Positions 7,133 to 14,367 of a DNA stretch of 14,388 nucleotides are shown one piece after another. The notes beneath the pieces are model-generated. The model saw nothing but the letters and a program-made list of their open reading frames with translations, was not told the DNA's origin and did not search any database. The position numbers and the translations under genes are program-made. Each line of letters starts with the position of its first letter. The stretch's first letter is position 1. This DNA comes from Veillonella sp. (GTDB lineage: Bacteria > Bacillota > Negativicutes > Veillonellales > Veillonellaceae): assembly GCF_015058545.1 (NCBI RefSeq), contig NZ_SVCB01000018.1, forward strand, positions 1 to 14,388. Direction: 5' to 3'.

Positions 7133-8182
7133 ATGAGCATGAAACGATTTTGGCCTATCGCATTATTAATAGCCTTTGTTCTCGGCATGTTTGCAGCGGG
7201 AACATATTTTGAAAAAAATGAAGAAAAAGAGCGTACGGCCATTCCGGTTAAAGCGGAGTTGACGATTTATACGGACCTGCCTTCCAACTTGACCACTTTG
7301 TTGGCGCAACAGTATGAAATGCAGTACCATGTACGCCTCACCATGTTGCCGATTACGGAAGAACAGATGGCAACGCGTATGACCTTGCCCACATCCGATC
7401 AAAAGGGCGATTTGGTCATCACGACCCGAGATAATTTAGACATCGGTGTTAAATATAATCAATTAAAACCGGTCCTTACCGAAGGGGTAGACGAAGTGTC
7501 CGACCGTTTTAAAAATAACGATGCCCTCTGGGTCGGTATTTGGTATGACCCGGTTGTATTTGCCCAGAGCGATGCCTTTTATAATCGCATGGGTCGCTAT
7601 GTAACGGCCTGGCAATCATTAATTCTTCCCGGCGATTGGCGCGTCATTATGACGGACTTTGTAGCCTCGCGCAGTGCGGCGAATATTTTGTACAGCTTTG
7701 TCGAAATGAACGGGGAAGAACAGGGTTTGCATTATTTTGTGGAATTAAAACCGCATGTGGTGCAATACGCGAAGTTTTTATCGACGCCGATTCGCCTGGC
7801 CGCCTTGGGTGAAACTGATTTGGGTATCGGTAACTATTCCGACGGTCAGCAATATGTGAACCACAAATATCCGGTGAAAATTATTTTCCCCGCTGACGGT
7901 ACACCGTATTACTTGACCGGTGTGGGTATGTTAAAAGGCACAACCCATGAAGAAGAGGCGACCCAAGTTATTAAATGGTTATTGTCAAAACAAGTGTCGC
8001 AATTTTTGCAAGACAATGGATTTTATTATGTGTACACCAATCCGGAATTGCCAAATCCGGTGGATTCTTTAGGCCGTGAATTGGTTCTTTGGGATACCAA
8101 GGGGGGTTACACGGAAGACGGCAAAAAAGTATTGTTGGATAAATGGATTAGCCAAGTGCGCTTTAGAAAGGATATACAATGA
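7133..8182 (+). CDS. Membrane-anchored periplasmic solute-binding protein (type 2 fold, iron-binding-protein-like)
   Basis: The protein is about 350 residues from the ATG at 7133; an in-frame ATG at 7121 overlaps the Shine-Dalgarno and is less likely. The N-terminus MKRFWPIALLIAFVLGMFAAGTYF is a membrane or signal segment. There is no lipobox cysteine and no clear cleavage site, so it may stay anchored. The rest is a type 2 periplasmic binding protein: LTIYTDLPSNLTTLLAQQYE opens lobe 1. The stretch from about 159 to 189 (AWQSLILPGDWRVIMTDFVA, then RSAANILYSF) matches the hinge region of Fe(III)/2-aminoethylphosphonate-type binding proteins. No permease or ATPase gene is nearby, so a transport role cannot be assigned from context. 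The last codons overlap the rimO start (ATGA), implying translational coupling. The ligand is unknown; a sensor or accessory role is possible. Confidence 0.78.
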   Translation: MSMKRFWPIALLIAFVLGMFAAGTYFEKNEEKERTAIPVKAELTIYTDLPSNLTTLLAQQYEMQYHVRLTMLPITEEQMATRMTLPTSDQKGDLVITTRDNLDIGVKYNQLKPVLTEGVDEVSDRFKNNDALWVGIWYDPVVFAQSDAFYNRMGRYVTAWQSLILPGDWRVIMTDFVASRSAANILYSFVEMNGEEQGLHYFVELKPHVVQYAKFLSTPIRLAALGETDLGIGNYSDGQQYVNHKYPVKIIFPADGTPYYLTGVGMLKGTTHEEEATQVIKWLLSKQVSQFLQDNGFYYVYTNPELPNPVDSLGRELVLWDTKGGYTEDGKKVLLDKWISQVRFRKDIQ

Positions 8183-9525
8183 GTAAGAAATTAGGCTATG
8201 TGAGTTTAGGCTGTGCCAAAAACCTGGTGGATACCGAGATTATGCTGGGTGCCCTCAAGGATAACGGCTATGAAATCACGGAAACCTTGGATGAAGCAGA
8301 GATTATCATCGTTAATACCTGTACGTTTATTGAAAAAGCTAAACAAGAATCGATTAATACGATTTTAGAAATGAGTGAATATAAGCAATTCGGCGCTTGT
8401 CGCGGTTTAATTGTGGCCGGTTGTTTGAGTCAGCAGTATCAGGAAGAGCTATTTGCGGAAATTCCTGAAATCGATGCCCTCATCGGTACCGGTTCATGGA
8501 ACCGTATCATGGAAGCTATCGAAGCGATTGATGATGGCAAACGTATCTGCATTATGGACTCGATTACCAATATTTATAATGAACGCATGCCGCGTATGCA
8601 GACTACACCGACTTATAGTGCCTATGTAAAAATTGCCGAAGGTTGCGACAATGGTTGTACTTTCTGTATTATTCCAAAAGTACGTGGTGCTTACCGCAGC
8701 CGTACCATTGAATCCATCGTAGAAGAAGTAGAGCGTTTGGCTGCTATGGGCGTTAAAGAAATTAACCTCATTGCTCAGGACACAACAAGTTACGGCTCCG
8801 ATCTTAACAATGGTAAACCGATGTTGGCGGAACTCTTAAAAGCCCTCGTAAAAGTGGAAGGTATAGAGTGGTATCGTTTATTGTACTTATATCCTAAATA
8901 TTTCACCGATGAGCTTTTGGATCTTATTGTAGCGGAACCTAAGATTTGTAATTATATCGACTTGCCGTTGCAACATATTAATGACGATATTTTGCGTCGC
9001 ATGAATCGTAAAGACCGTAAAGCGGATATTGTGAATTTATTACAAAAAGTTCGCAGCAAAGCGAGTCACGTAACGCTTCGTACATCTCTCATTGTAGGTT
9101 TCCCCGGTGAAACGGACGAACAGTTTGAAGAACTTTGCGAATTTGTGAAAGACGTTCGCTTCGATAATATGGGCGTATTTACTTATTCTCAGGAAGACGG
9201 TACACCGGCAGGCGCTATGAATGACCAAGTTCCGGAAGAGGTCAAGGAAGAACGTTATCATGCTTTGATGGCTATTCAAGCGGCCATTTCAGAGGAAAAT
9301 AACCGTGACTTAGAAGGCACGGAGCATGAAGCGATTATCGAAGAAATCAGCGAAGACGAACATGGTCATTTATTGGCCAAAGGCCGTTTGGAAACGCAGG
9401 CGCCTGATGTAGACGGTAATATGTACATTGAAGATGTGGCAGGCCTTGAAGTAGGTCAAATCGTGCCGGTTACAGTGGCACAAGGCTTTGCTTATGACGT
9501 GGTAGCTGAAGTACGCACTAAGTAA
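8179..9525 (+). CDS. rimO: Ribosomal protein uS12 (S12) methylthiotransferase RimO
   Basis: RimO is a radical SAM enzyme that attaches a methylthio group to the conserved aspartate of ribosomal protein uS12. The 448-residue length is typical. The N-terminal methylthiotransferase domain has the three auxiliary-cluster cysteines C12 (SLGCAKNLVD), C48 (NTCTFIEKAK) and C82 (VAGCLSQQY). The SLGCAKN form and the early SINTI help separate it from MiaB. The radical SAM cluster motif is C156-D-N-G-C160-T-F-C163, followed by IIPKVRG. A C-terminal TRAM-type RNA/protein-binding region spans about 380-446 (EHEAIIEE to AYDVVAEV). The ATG overlaps the end of the upstream gene by 4 nt and has AAGGA (8168-8172) 6 nt upstream. 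All six cluster cysteines are present. Confidence 0.96.
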   Translation: MSKKLGYVSLGCAKNLVDTEIMLGALKDNGYEITETLDEAEIIIVNTCTFIEKAKQESINTILEMSEYKQFGACRGLIVAGCLSQQYQEELFAEIPEIDALIGTGSWNRIMEAIEAIDDGKRICIMDSITNIYNERMPRMQTTPTYSAYVKIAEGCDNGCTFCIIPKVRGAYRSRTIESIVEEVERLAAMGVKEINLIAQDTTSYGSDLNNGKPMLAELLKALVKVEGIEWYRLLYLYPKYFTDELLDLIVAEPKICNYIDLPLQHINDDILRRMNRKDRKADIVNLLQKVRSKASHVTLRTSLIVGFPGETDEQFEELCEFVKDVRFDNMGVFTYSQEDGTPAGAMNDQVPEEVKEERYHALMAIQAAISEENNRDLEGTEHEAIIEEISEDEHGHLLAKGRLETQAPDVDGNMYIEDVAGLEVGQIVPVTVAQGFAYDVVAEVRTK

Positions 9526-9618
9526 TTCTAAGTAACGCGTTTTCAGGCGAACCGGCGGAATTTGAAGTAACAAAGAAATCGGTATCCGTAATCCCGAATG
9601 GGAGAATTGAGGCAAATG

Positions 9619-10863
9619 ATGATAGTAGAATTGATTTCAACAGGTTCAGAATTGTTATTAGGCGATACCATTAATACCAATGTGGCGTGGCTGGCGCGTG
9701 AGCTCAATAAGCTCGGTTATACCGTAGCGTTTCAAAGCACAATTGGCGATAATCCGGCGCGAATGGAAGACTGTTTTAAATTGGCCGGCAGCCGTGCCGA
9801 TTTAGTGGTTTGTACCGGTGGTTTAGGGCCGACTCAGGGCGATATTACCCGTCCGTCCTTGGCAAAAGCCATTGGTCTTGAATTGGAACTCAATGCTGAT
9901 GCAGAACGGATGGTAAAAGCCTTTTTTGCCAACAAAGGGCGGGAAATGCCGGATCCGAGCCGTCGGGAAATGATGTTGCCTGTTGGCAGCCAAGCGCTCA
10001 TGAATAGTTGCGGTGTAGCGCCCGGCGTAGCCGTTCAAGCTGAAGGCACGACGTATATACTTTTACCGGGGCCGCCGGCAGAAATGAAAGCCGTATTTGA
10101 TGAATCGGTGCGCCCTTATTTGATGGAACATTTTGGCGGTCAAGGTGTTGTTCAATCTCATCGCTATGCGGTGTACGGTATGCGCGAACTGGAGTTGGAA
10201 TCAGCTCTCATGGATTTAGTCAAAGCACAGCAGAATCCGACCATTGCTTTTTTAATTAAAAACGGCTATATCGAATTACGGATTACGGCGAAAGCTATGA
10301 CGCCGGAAGAAGCGGAAGCTTTATTGGCCCCATGGGATGCTATCTTGCGGGAACGTCTTGGCGATTCCTTAGGGCGTCGTTTAGAAAAATCCATGTTGGA
10401 ACTGGTAACGGATGCCTTATTGGAGGCAGACGCTACGGTGGCTACCGCCGAATCCTGTACAGGTGGCTTGGTGGGGAAAAAGCTCACTGAAATGCCGGGC
10501 AGCAGTGCTTATGTACAGGGCGGAGTCATTTCCTACGCCAATGAAGTAAAACACAAAGTACTCGGCGTGCCGCAAGAAGAATTGGATACTTATGGCGCTG
10601 TCAGTGAAGAAGTGGCCAAGTCCATGGCGGAAGGTACGCGTAAACTGTTGGGGACAACGTATGGCGTATCTACGACCGGTATTGCCGGACCGGGCGGTGG
10701 AACGGCAACAAAACCGGTAGGCCTTGTATATATCGGGGTTTCCGGGCCTAACGGTACGGTAGCCTATCGCAATGATTTTATCGGCGACCGTGAAAGTATT
10801 CGTCAGAGTACGGCGGAACGAGCCTTATATCTCTTGTATCAGGCTATAACCGGTAAACGATAA
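9619..10863 (+). CDS. cinA: CinA-family protein: competence/damage-inducible, pyridine nucleotide salvage
   Basis: This protein of about 414 residues combines an N-terminal molybdopterin-binding-like COG1058 domain (1-170), linked in the family to ADP-ribose or NAD-derivative hydrolysis, with a C-terminal PncC-type nicotinamide mononucleotide deamidase domain (about 257-414). The N-terminus MIVELISTGSELLLGDTINT is classic. The loop GGLGPTQGDIT has Gly74 where relatives usually have an acidic residue. The C-domain shows TAESCTGG (276-283) and STTGIAGPGGG. I chose ATG 9619 because MIVEL is the usual family start and GAGG (9609-9612) is 6 nt away; ATG 9616 and ATG 9598 are in-frame alternatives. 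It lies just upstream of recA, the common Firmicute arrangement, but pgsA, often its upstream neighbour, is not here. Confidence 0.93.
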   Translation: MIVELISTGSELLLGDTINTNVAWLARELNKLGYTVAFQSTIGDNPARMEDCFKLAGSRADLVVCTGGLGPTQGDITRPSLAKAIGLELELNADAERMVKAFFANKGREMPDPSRREMMLPVGSQALMNSCGVAPGVAVQAEGTTYILLPGPPAEMKAVFDESVRPYLMEHFGGQGVVQSHRYAVYGMRELELESALMDLVKAQQNPTIAFLIKNGYIELRITAKAMTPEEAEALLAPWDAILRERLGDSLGRRLEKSMLELVTDALLEADATVATAESCTGGLVGKKLTEMPGSSAYVQGGVISYANEVKHKVLGVPQEELDTYGAVSEEVAKSMAEGTRKLLGTTYGVSTTGIAGPGGGTATKPVGLVYIGVSGPNGTVAYRNDFIGDRESIRQSTAERALYLLYQAITGKR

Positions 10864-11003
10864 GGTGTTACTTATACTCTTAGAAGTTTTACGTTTACGT
10901 TGTGAGCGGAAGGCTTGTTGCAGAAGTATGCTTATCAATTTTAAAGATTAATATATTTATATTTATTAAGTCATGTATGATATGACAAAGAAAGGATTAT
11001 ATC

Positions 11004-12035
11004 ATGGAAGGTAGAGAACAAGCCTTAGACAATGCGTTGAAGAAAATCGAGAAAGATTATGGTAAAGGTGCTATTATGCGCCTTGGCGATATTACGGACC
11101 GCATGAATATTGAAGTTATTTCCACCGGCTGTTTGGCGATTGACCTTGCTGTTGGTGTAGGTGGGTTCCCTCGTGGCCGTGTTATCGAAATTTACGGCCC
11201 TGAATCCTCCGGTAAAACAACCGTAGCTTTGCATGCCATTGCGGAAGCGCAAAAGGGTGGCGGCATTGCGGCCTTTATTGATGCGGAACATGCGCTCGAT
11301 CCTGTATACGCCCGTCATTTGGGTGTCGATATTAATAACTTATTAGTATCTCAGCCGGATAATGGTGAACAGGCTCTTGAAATTACAGAGTCCCTCGTTC
11401 GCAGTGGTGCTGTCGATATCATCGTTGTCGATTCCGTAGCAGCGTTGGTACCGAAAGCCGAAATCGAAGGCGAAATGGGTGATGCTCACGTAGGTTTGCA
11501 GGCTCGTTTGATGAGTAAAGCCCTTCGTAAATTAACAGGTATTATCAGCAAATCCCGTACGGTTGTCATTTTTATCAATCAGTTGCGTGAAAAAGTTGGC
11601 GTTATGTTCGGTAATCCGGAAACAACGACCGGTGGCCGTGCCTTAAAATTCTATTCCACCATTCGCCTCGATGTGCGTAAAGGGGAAGTTATTAAACAGA
11701 ATAATGAAAACGTAGGTAACCGAACTAAAGTAAAAGTTGTTAAGAATAAAGTGGCGCCGCCATTTAAAACTGCTGAATTTGATTTGATGTATGGCAGTGG
11801 CGTTTCCTATGAAGGTACGTTAATTGATATCGGTACCAACATGGAAATTATTAAAAAATCCGGTGCTTGGTATTCTTACAATGATGAACGTATGGGCCAA
11901 GGTAAGGAAGCGGCTAAAGAATATTTACGTAGTAATCCGGAAATTGCCCATGAAATCGATACTATCATTCGCGATACTTTGATGGCGGAACCGGAAACCT
12001 TTGATGTAGTCGGCGAAGAAACGACGGAAGAATAA
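11004..12035 (+). CDS. recA: Recombinase RecA
   Basis: RecA forms filaments on single-stranded DNA, drives strand exchange and triggers self-cleavage of LexA-type repressors. The 343-residue length is normal. The N-terminal helix MEGREQALDNALKKIEKDYG is the polymerisation segment. Walker A is GPESSGKTT (65-73, K71). The Walker B aspartate is D143 in IIVVDSVAAL. The L1/L2 DNA-binding region (MGDAHVGLQARLMSKALRKL, then FINQLREKVGVMFGNPETTTGGRALKFY) is intact, and the C-terminal tail is acidic. The ATG follows AAAGGA (10991-10996) by 7 nt. The 140-nt spacer from cinA has a very AT-rich tract (10935-10972) where a promoter probably lies, but I cannot fix its hexamers and see no Bacillus-type SOS box (CGAAC-N4-GTTCG). 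recX follows after 4 nt. Confidence 0.98.
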   Translation: MEGREQALDNALKKIEKDYGKGAIMRLGDITDRMNIEVISTGCLAIDLAVGVGGFPRGRVIEIYGPESSGKTTVALHAIAEAQKGGGIAAFIDAEHALDPVYARHLGVDINNLLVSQPDNGEQALEITESLVRSGAVDIIVVDSVAALVPKAEIEGEMGDAHVGLQARLMSKALRKLTGIISKSRTVVIFINQLREKVGVMFGNPETTTGGRALKFYSTIRLDVRKGEVIKQNNENVGNRTKVKVVKNKVAPPFKTAEFDLMYGSGVSYEGTLIDIGTNMEIIKKSGAWYSYNDERMGQGKEAAKEYLRSNPEIAHEIDTIIRDTLMAEPETFDVVGEETTEE

Positions 12036-12039
12036 TTCG

Positions 12040-12537
12040 ATGGCTTCGACCAAAGAATATACGCTTACAACGGCCATGGATCAGGCCATGCGCTTTTTGG
12101 CGCCTCGCTTCCTGAGCCGCTTGGAGCTAACGCAAAAACTTCAGCGTAAAGGTGTGCCGGCCGATTTAATACATCAAGTATTGGAGCGGCTGGAAGACCT
12201 TGATTACATCAACGACGAACGTTTGGCTCATGATGCATTACAATTATACATAAGTGAAGCTAAATATAGTGTTCAGTTCATTCGTAATAAGCTTTATCAA
12301 CGAGGATTGCCAATTGGGAATGAACTTTCGCGGTATGATGAAACTGAGCCGGCCCTTAAGTTGGTGGTTCGTCATTTTATCGGTGTTGATGCGGCAGCAG
12401 AGGCCGAGTGGTTTGATAACACTTGGCCTCTAGAGGCCCGCGTTGAATACAAGAAAGTTTTTAACTATTTGAAAAACCGCGGTTTTAGTGCCGGAACAAT
12501 CCGGAATATCTGTGACCGAGTTGCACGCTATGAGTAG
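12040..12537 (+). CDS. recX: Regulatory protein RecX
   Basis: RecX binds RecA filaments and limits or remodels RecA activity. The protein has 165 residues built of three-helix repeats. The first repeat contains FLAPRFLSRLELTQKLQRKG and VLERLEDLDYINDERLA, the family signature (R-x2-S-x2-EL-x2-KL-x2-KG, then LDYINDERLA). The second contains SVQFIRNKLYQRGLP, and the third ends NYLKNRGFSAGTIRNICDR. It starts 4 nt after the recA stop without a strong Shine-Dalgarno (GGAAG overlaps the recA end), so it is probably translated by coupling to recA. That is the usual way RecX is kept below RecA levels. Confidence 0.92.
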   Translation: MASTKEYTLTTAMDQAMRFLAPRFLSRLELTQKLQRKGVPADLIHQVLERLEDLDYINDERLAHDALQLYISEAKYSVQFIRNKLYQRGLPIGNELSRYDETEPALKLVVRHFIGVDAAAEAEWFDNTWPLEARVEYKKVFNYLKNRGFSAGTIRNICDRVARYE

Positions 12538-12554
12538 TCTATATAGAGTTTACC

Positions 12555-12583
12555 TTGACAGGGGATTGATGACAGACTACAAT
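12555..12583 (+). promoter_or_regulatory. Near-consensus sigma-A promoter of rny
   Basis: TTGACA (12555-12560), a 17-nt spacer and TACAAT (12578-12583) make a one-mismatch consensus housekeeping promoter. The start would lie near 12590, giving an rny leader of about 90 nt. The -10 box is inside a perfect 7-bp inverted repeat (12574-12594). Confidence 0.82.
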
Positions 12584-12594
12584 TATAGTAGTCT
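12574..12594. promoter_or_regulatory. Operator-like palindrome overlapping the rny -10 box
   Basis: AGACTAC (12574-12580) and GTAGTCT (12588-12594) are perfect inverted arms around AATTATA. The palindrome covers the -10 hexamer and the probable start site and has no T-tract, so a repressor site is a better reading than a terminator. No regulator for it is encoded here. The 11-mer ACAATTATAGT (12579-12589) recurs in the rny terminator (14317-14327). Confidence 0.45.
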
Positions 12595-12675
12595 CACAGT
12601 AGTGGGCAAATTTCAAATATGCATGAAACAGACGGCAATTTAGGAGAAGACGAAAGCGCTTCTTACTTTTATATG

Positions 12676-12684
12676 AGGAGGTGA
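12676..12684 (+). promoter_or_regulatory. Nine-base Shine-Dalgarno overlapping the only conventional rny start codon
   Basis: AGGAGGTGA is a full complement of the 16S rRNA 3' end and contains the GTG at 12681. The SD-to-GTG spacing is therefore zero. ATT codons in the same frame lie at 12687 and 12690, 5 and 8 nt after the GGAGG core, at normal initiation distance. No in-frame ATG, GTG or TTG exists between the upstream stop (12624) and 12681. Confidence 0.7.
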
Positions 12685-14225
12685 ACATTATTTTAGAGTA
12701 TAGTATTATTGCCGTTGTAATGGTGCTTATCGGTCTTGGTGTAGGCTATATGATGCGTAAGAACATCGCTGAAGGGAAGCTTAACCGTGCTGAAACTGAA
12801 GCGGCTCGTATTGTAGCTGATGCTGAGCGATTGGCTGAGTCTAAGAAAAAAGAAGCCTTAGTAGAAGCTAAGGAAGAAATTCATAAACTTCGCAGTGAAG
12901 CGGATAAAGAAAACCGAGATCGACGCAATGAATTACAACGTTTAGAACGACGTATTCTTCAGAAAGAAGAACATCTCGACGGTAAATTGGAATCCTTAGA
13001 GAAAAAAGAAGATGCGTTGCATCGTAAAGAACAAGAAACAAAAACTTTAAAAGAACGTACAGAAGCTCTGTACGACCAACAAATGGCGGAATTAGAACGT
13101 ATTTCCGGCATGACATTTGAGGAAGCGAAAGGAATTTTACTTTCCAATGTAGAACAAGAAATTCGTCACGAAACGGCGGTTCTTGTAAAAGATTTAGAGC
13201 AACAAGCCAAGGAAGAGGCTGAAAAGAACGCCCGAGAAATTATTGCATCCGCAATTCAACGTTGTGCTGCGGATCATGTTGCAGAGTCTACCGTATCGGT
13301 AGTAGCTCTTCCAAATGATGAAATGAAAGGGCGAATTATCGGTCGTGAAGGCCGAAACATTCGTGCCCTAGAAACCTTAACAGGTATAGATCTTATCATT
13401 GATGATACCCCTGAAGCAGTTATTCTCTCCGGCTTTGACCCGATTCGCCGTGAGGTAGCGCGTATAGCCCTTGAGAAATTGATTGTTGATGGACGTATTC
13501 ATCCGGCTCGCATCGAAGAAATGGTTGGTAAAGCTCGTAAAGAGGTTGACCAAGTTATTAAAGATGCGGGGGAACAGGCAACTTTTGAAGCCGATGTACA
13601 TGGCTTACATCCTGAAATTATCCGTATTTTAGGTCGCTTAAAATATCGTACCAGCTACGGTCAAAATGTATTGAAACACTCCGTTGAAGTGGCTCATTTG
13701 GCCGGCATGATGGCAGCCGAATTAGGTTGTGACGTAACCCTTGCTAAACGCGGTGGTTTACTCCATGACTTAGGGAAAGCGCTTGACCACGATATGGAAG
13801 GCTCCCACGTACAGATTGGTGTGGATGTAGCTAAGAAATACCATGAAAGTGTATTGGTACAGAACTGTATCGGTGCTCATCATGGGGATGAAGAATTCAA
13901 ATCGGTTGAAGCCGTATTGGTGGCAGCTGCTGACGCTATTTCGGCGGCTCGTCCGGGCGCACGTCGTGAAACCCTTGAAAACTACTTGAAACGATTGACT
14001 AAGTTAGAGGAAATTGCCGAGTCCTTTGATGGTGTTGAAAAATGTTTCGCAATTCAAGCGGGTCGCGAAATTCGCGTTATGGTTAAACCTGAAAAGATTG
14101 ACGAAGCGGAAGCAACCTTATTGGTACGCGAAATGGTTAAACGTATTGAGTCTGAATTGGAATATCCGGGTCAGATTAAAGTCGTTATCATTCGTGAAAC
14201 CCGCGTTGTTGATTACGCTAAGTAA
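12681..14225 (+). CDS. rny: Ribonuclease Y
   Basis: RNase Y is the membrane-bound endoribonuclease that starts bulk mRNA decay in Firmicutes. The 514-residue protein closely parallels Bacillus RNase Y (520). It has one N-terminal membrane helix (about 6-25, ending GVGYMMRK). A long charged coiled coil follows (about 30-175). The KH domain has the GREG loop (221-224) in MKGRIIGREGRNIRALETLTG. The HD domain has HSVEVAHL and the catalytic H362-D363 in LLHDLGKALDHD. The C-terminal region ends VIRETRVVDYAK. The conventional start is GTG 12681, but it lies inside the Shine-Dalgarno AGGAGGTGA; a non-canonical ATT start at 12687 or 12690 would fit the spacing better and shorten the protein by only 2-3 residues. 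The gene has its own strong promoter and a strong terminator, so it is monocistronic. Confidence 0.96.
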   Translation: MNIILEYSIIAVVMVLIGLGVGYMMRKNIAEGKLNRAETEAARIVADAERLAESKKKEALVEAKEEIHKLRSEADKENRDRRNELQRLERRILQKEEHLDGKLESLEKKEDALHRKEQETKTLKERTEALYDQQMAELERISGMTFEEAKGILLSNVEQEIRHETAVLVKDLEQQAKEEAEKNAREIIASAIQRCAADHVAESTVSVVALPNDEMKGRIIGREGRNIRALETLTGIDLIIDDTPEAVILSGFDPIRREVARIALEKLIVDGRIHPARIEEMVGKARKEVDQVIKDAGEQATFEADVHGLHPEIIRILGRLKYRTSYGQNVLKHSVEVAHLAGMMAAELGCDVTLAKRGGLLHDLGKALDHDMEGSHVQIGVDVAKKYHESVLVQNCIGAHHGDEEFKSVEAVLVAAADAISAARPGARRETLENYLKRLTKLEEIAESFDGVEKCFAIQAGREIRVMVKPEKIDEAEATLLVREMVKRIESELEYPGQIKVVIIRETRVVDYAK

Positions 14226-14268
14226 TTAAGGAGAACGGAAACGGACTCTTTATAAAAGATTAATAACC

Positions 14269-14335
14269 AAAAGACTATAATTACCACTCCCTTTGGCGGA
14301 CGTCACGAGGGAGTGGACAATTATAGTCTTTTTTT
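14269..14335 (+). terminator. Strong intrinsic terminator after rny
   Basis: The outer arms 14269-14282 and 14319-14332 form 14 AT-rich pairs. The inner arms CCACTCCCT (14284-14292) and AGGGAGTGG (14308-14316) form 9 GC-rich pairs. An A/AC bulge separates them and the loop is 15 nt. The last bases run into a seven-T tract (14329-14335). The A-run on the left arm also gives a shorter T-run on the minus strand, so weak bidirectional action is possible. Confidence 0.9.
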
Positions 14336-14348
14336 GGCTCTTTGTCAA

Positions 14349-14367
14349 ATTTTGGGGCGCTAAAGAG
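14349..14367. repeat. 19-bp repeat, right copy of a long-range inverted pair
   Basis: ATTTTGGGGCGCTAAAGAG is the exact reverse complement of 6-24. It starts 14 nt after the T-tract of the rny terminator, in non-coding DNA. Nothing after it can be assigned: the last bases (GAGGAAGGA, 14380-14388) resemble a ribosome binding site for a gene beyond the window. Confidence 0.75.

Noticed and set aside
10864..11003. SOS (LexA) operator upstream of recA
   Set aside because: No CGAAC-N4-GTTCG or close match was found. The weak dyad around 10971-10985 (TCATGTATGATATGA) is too poor to call.
12623..12643. Six-codon frame (MKQTAI) in the rny leader
   Set aside because: It is very short, lacks a Shine-Dalgarno and has no attenuator structure after it.
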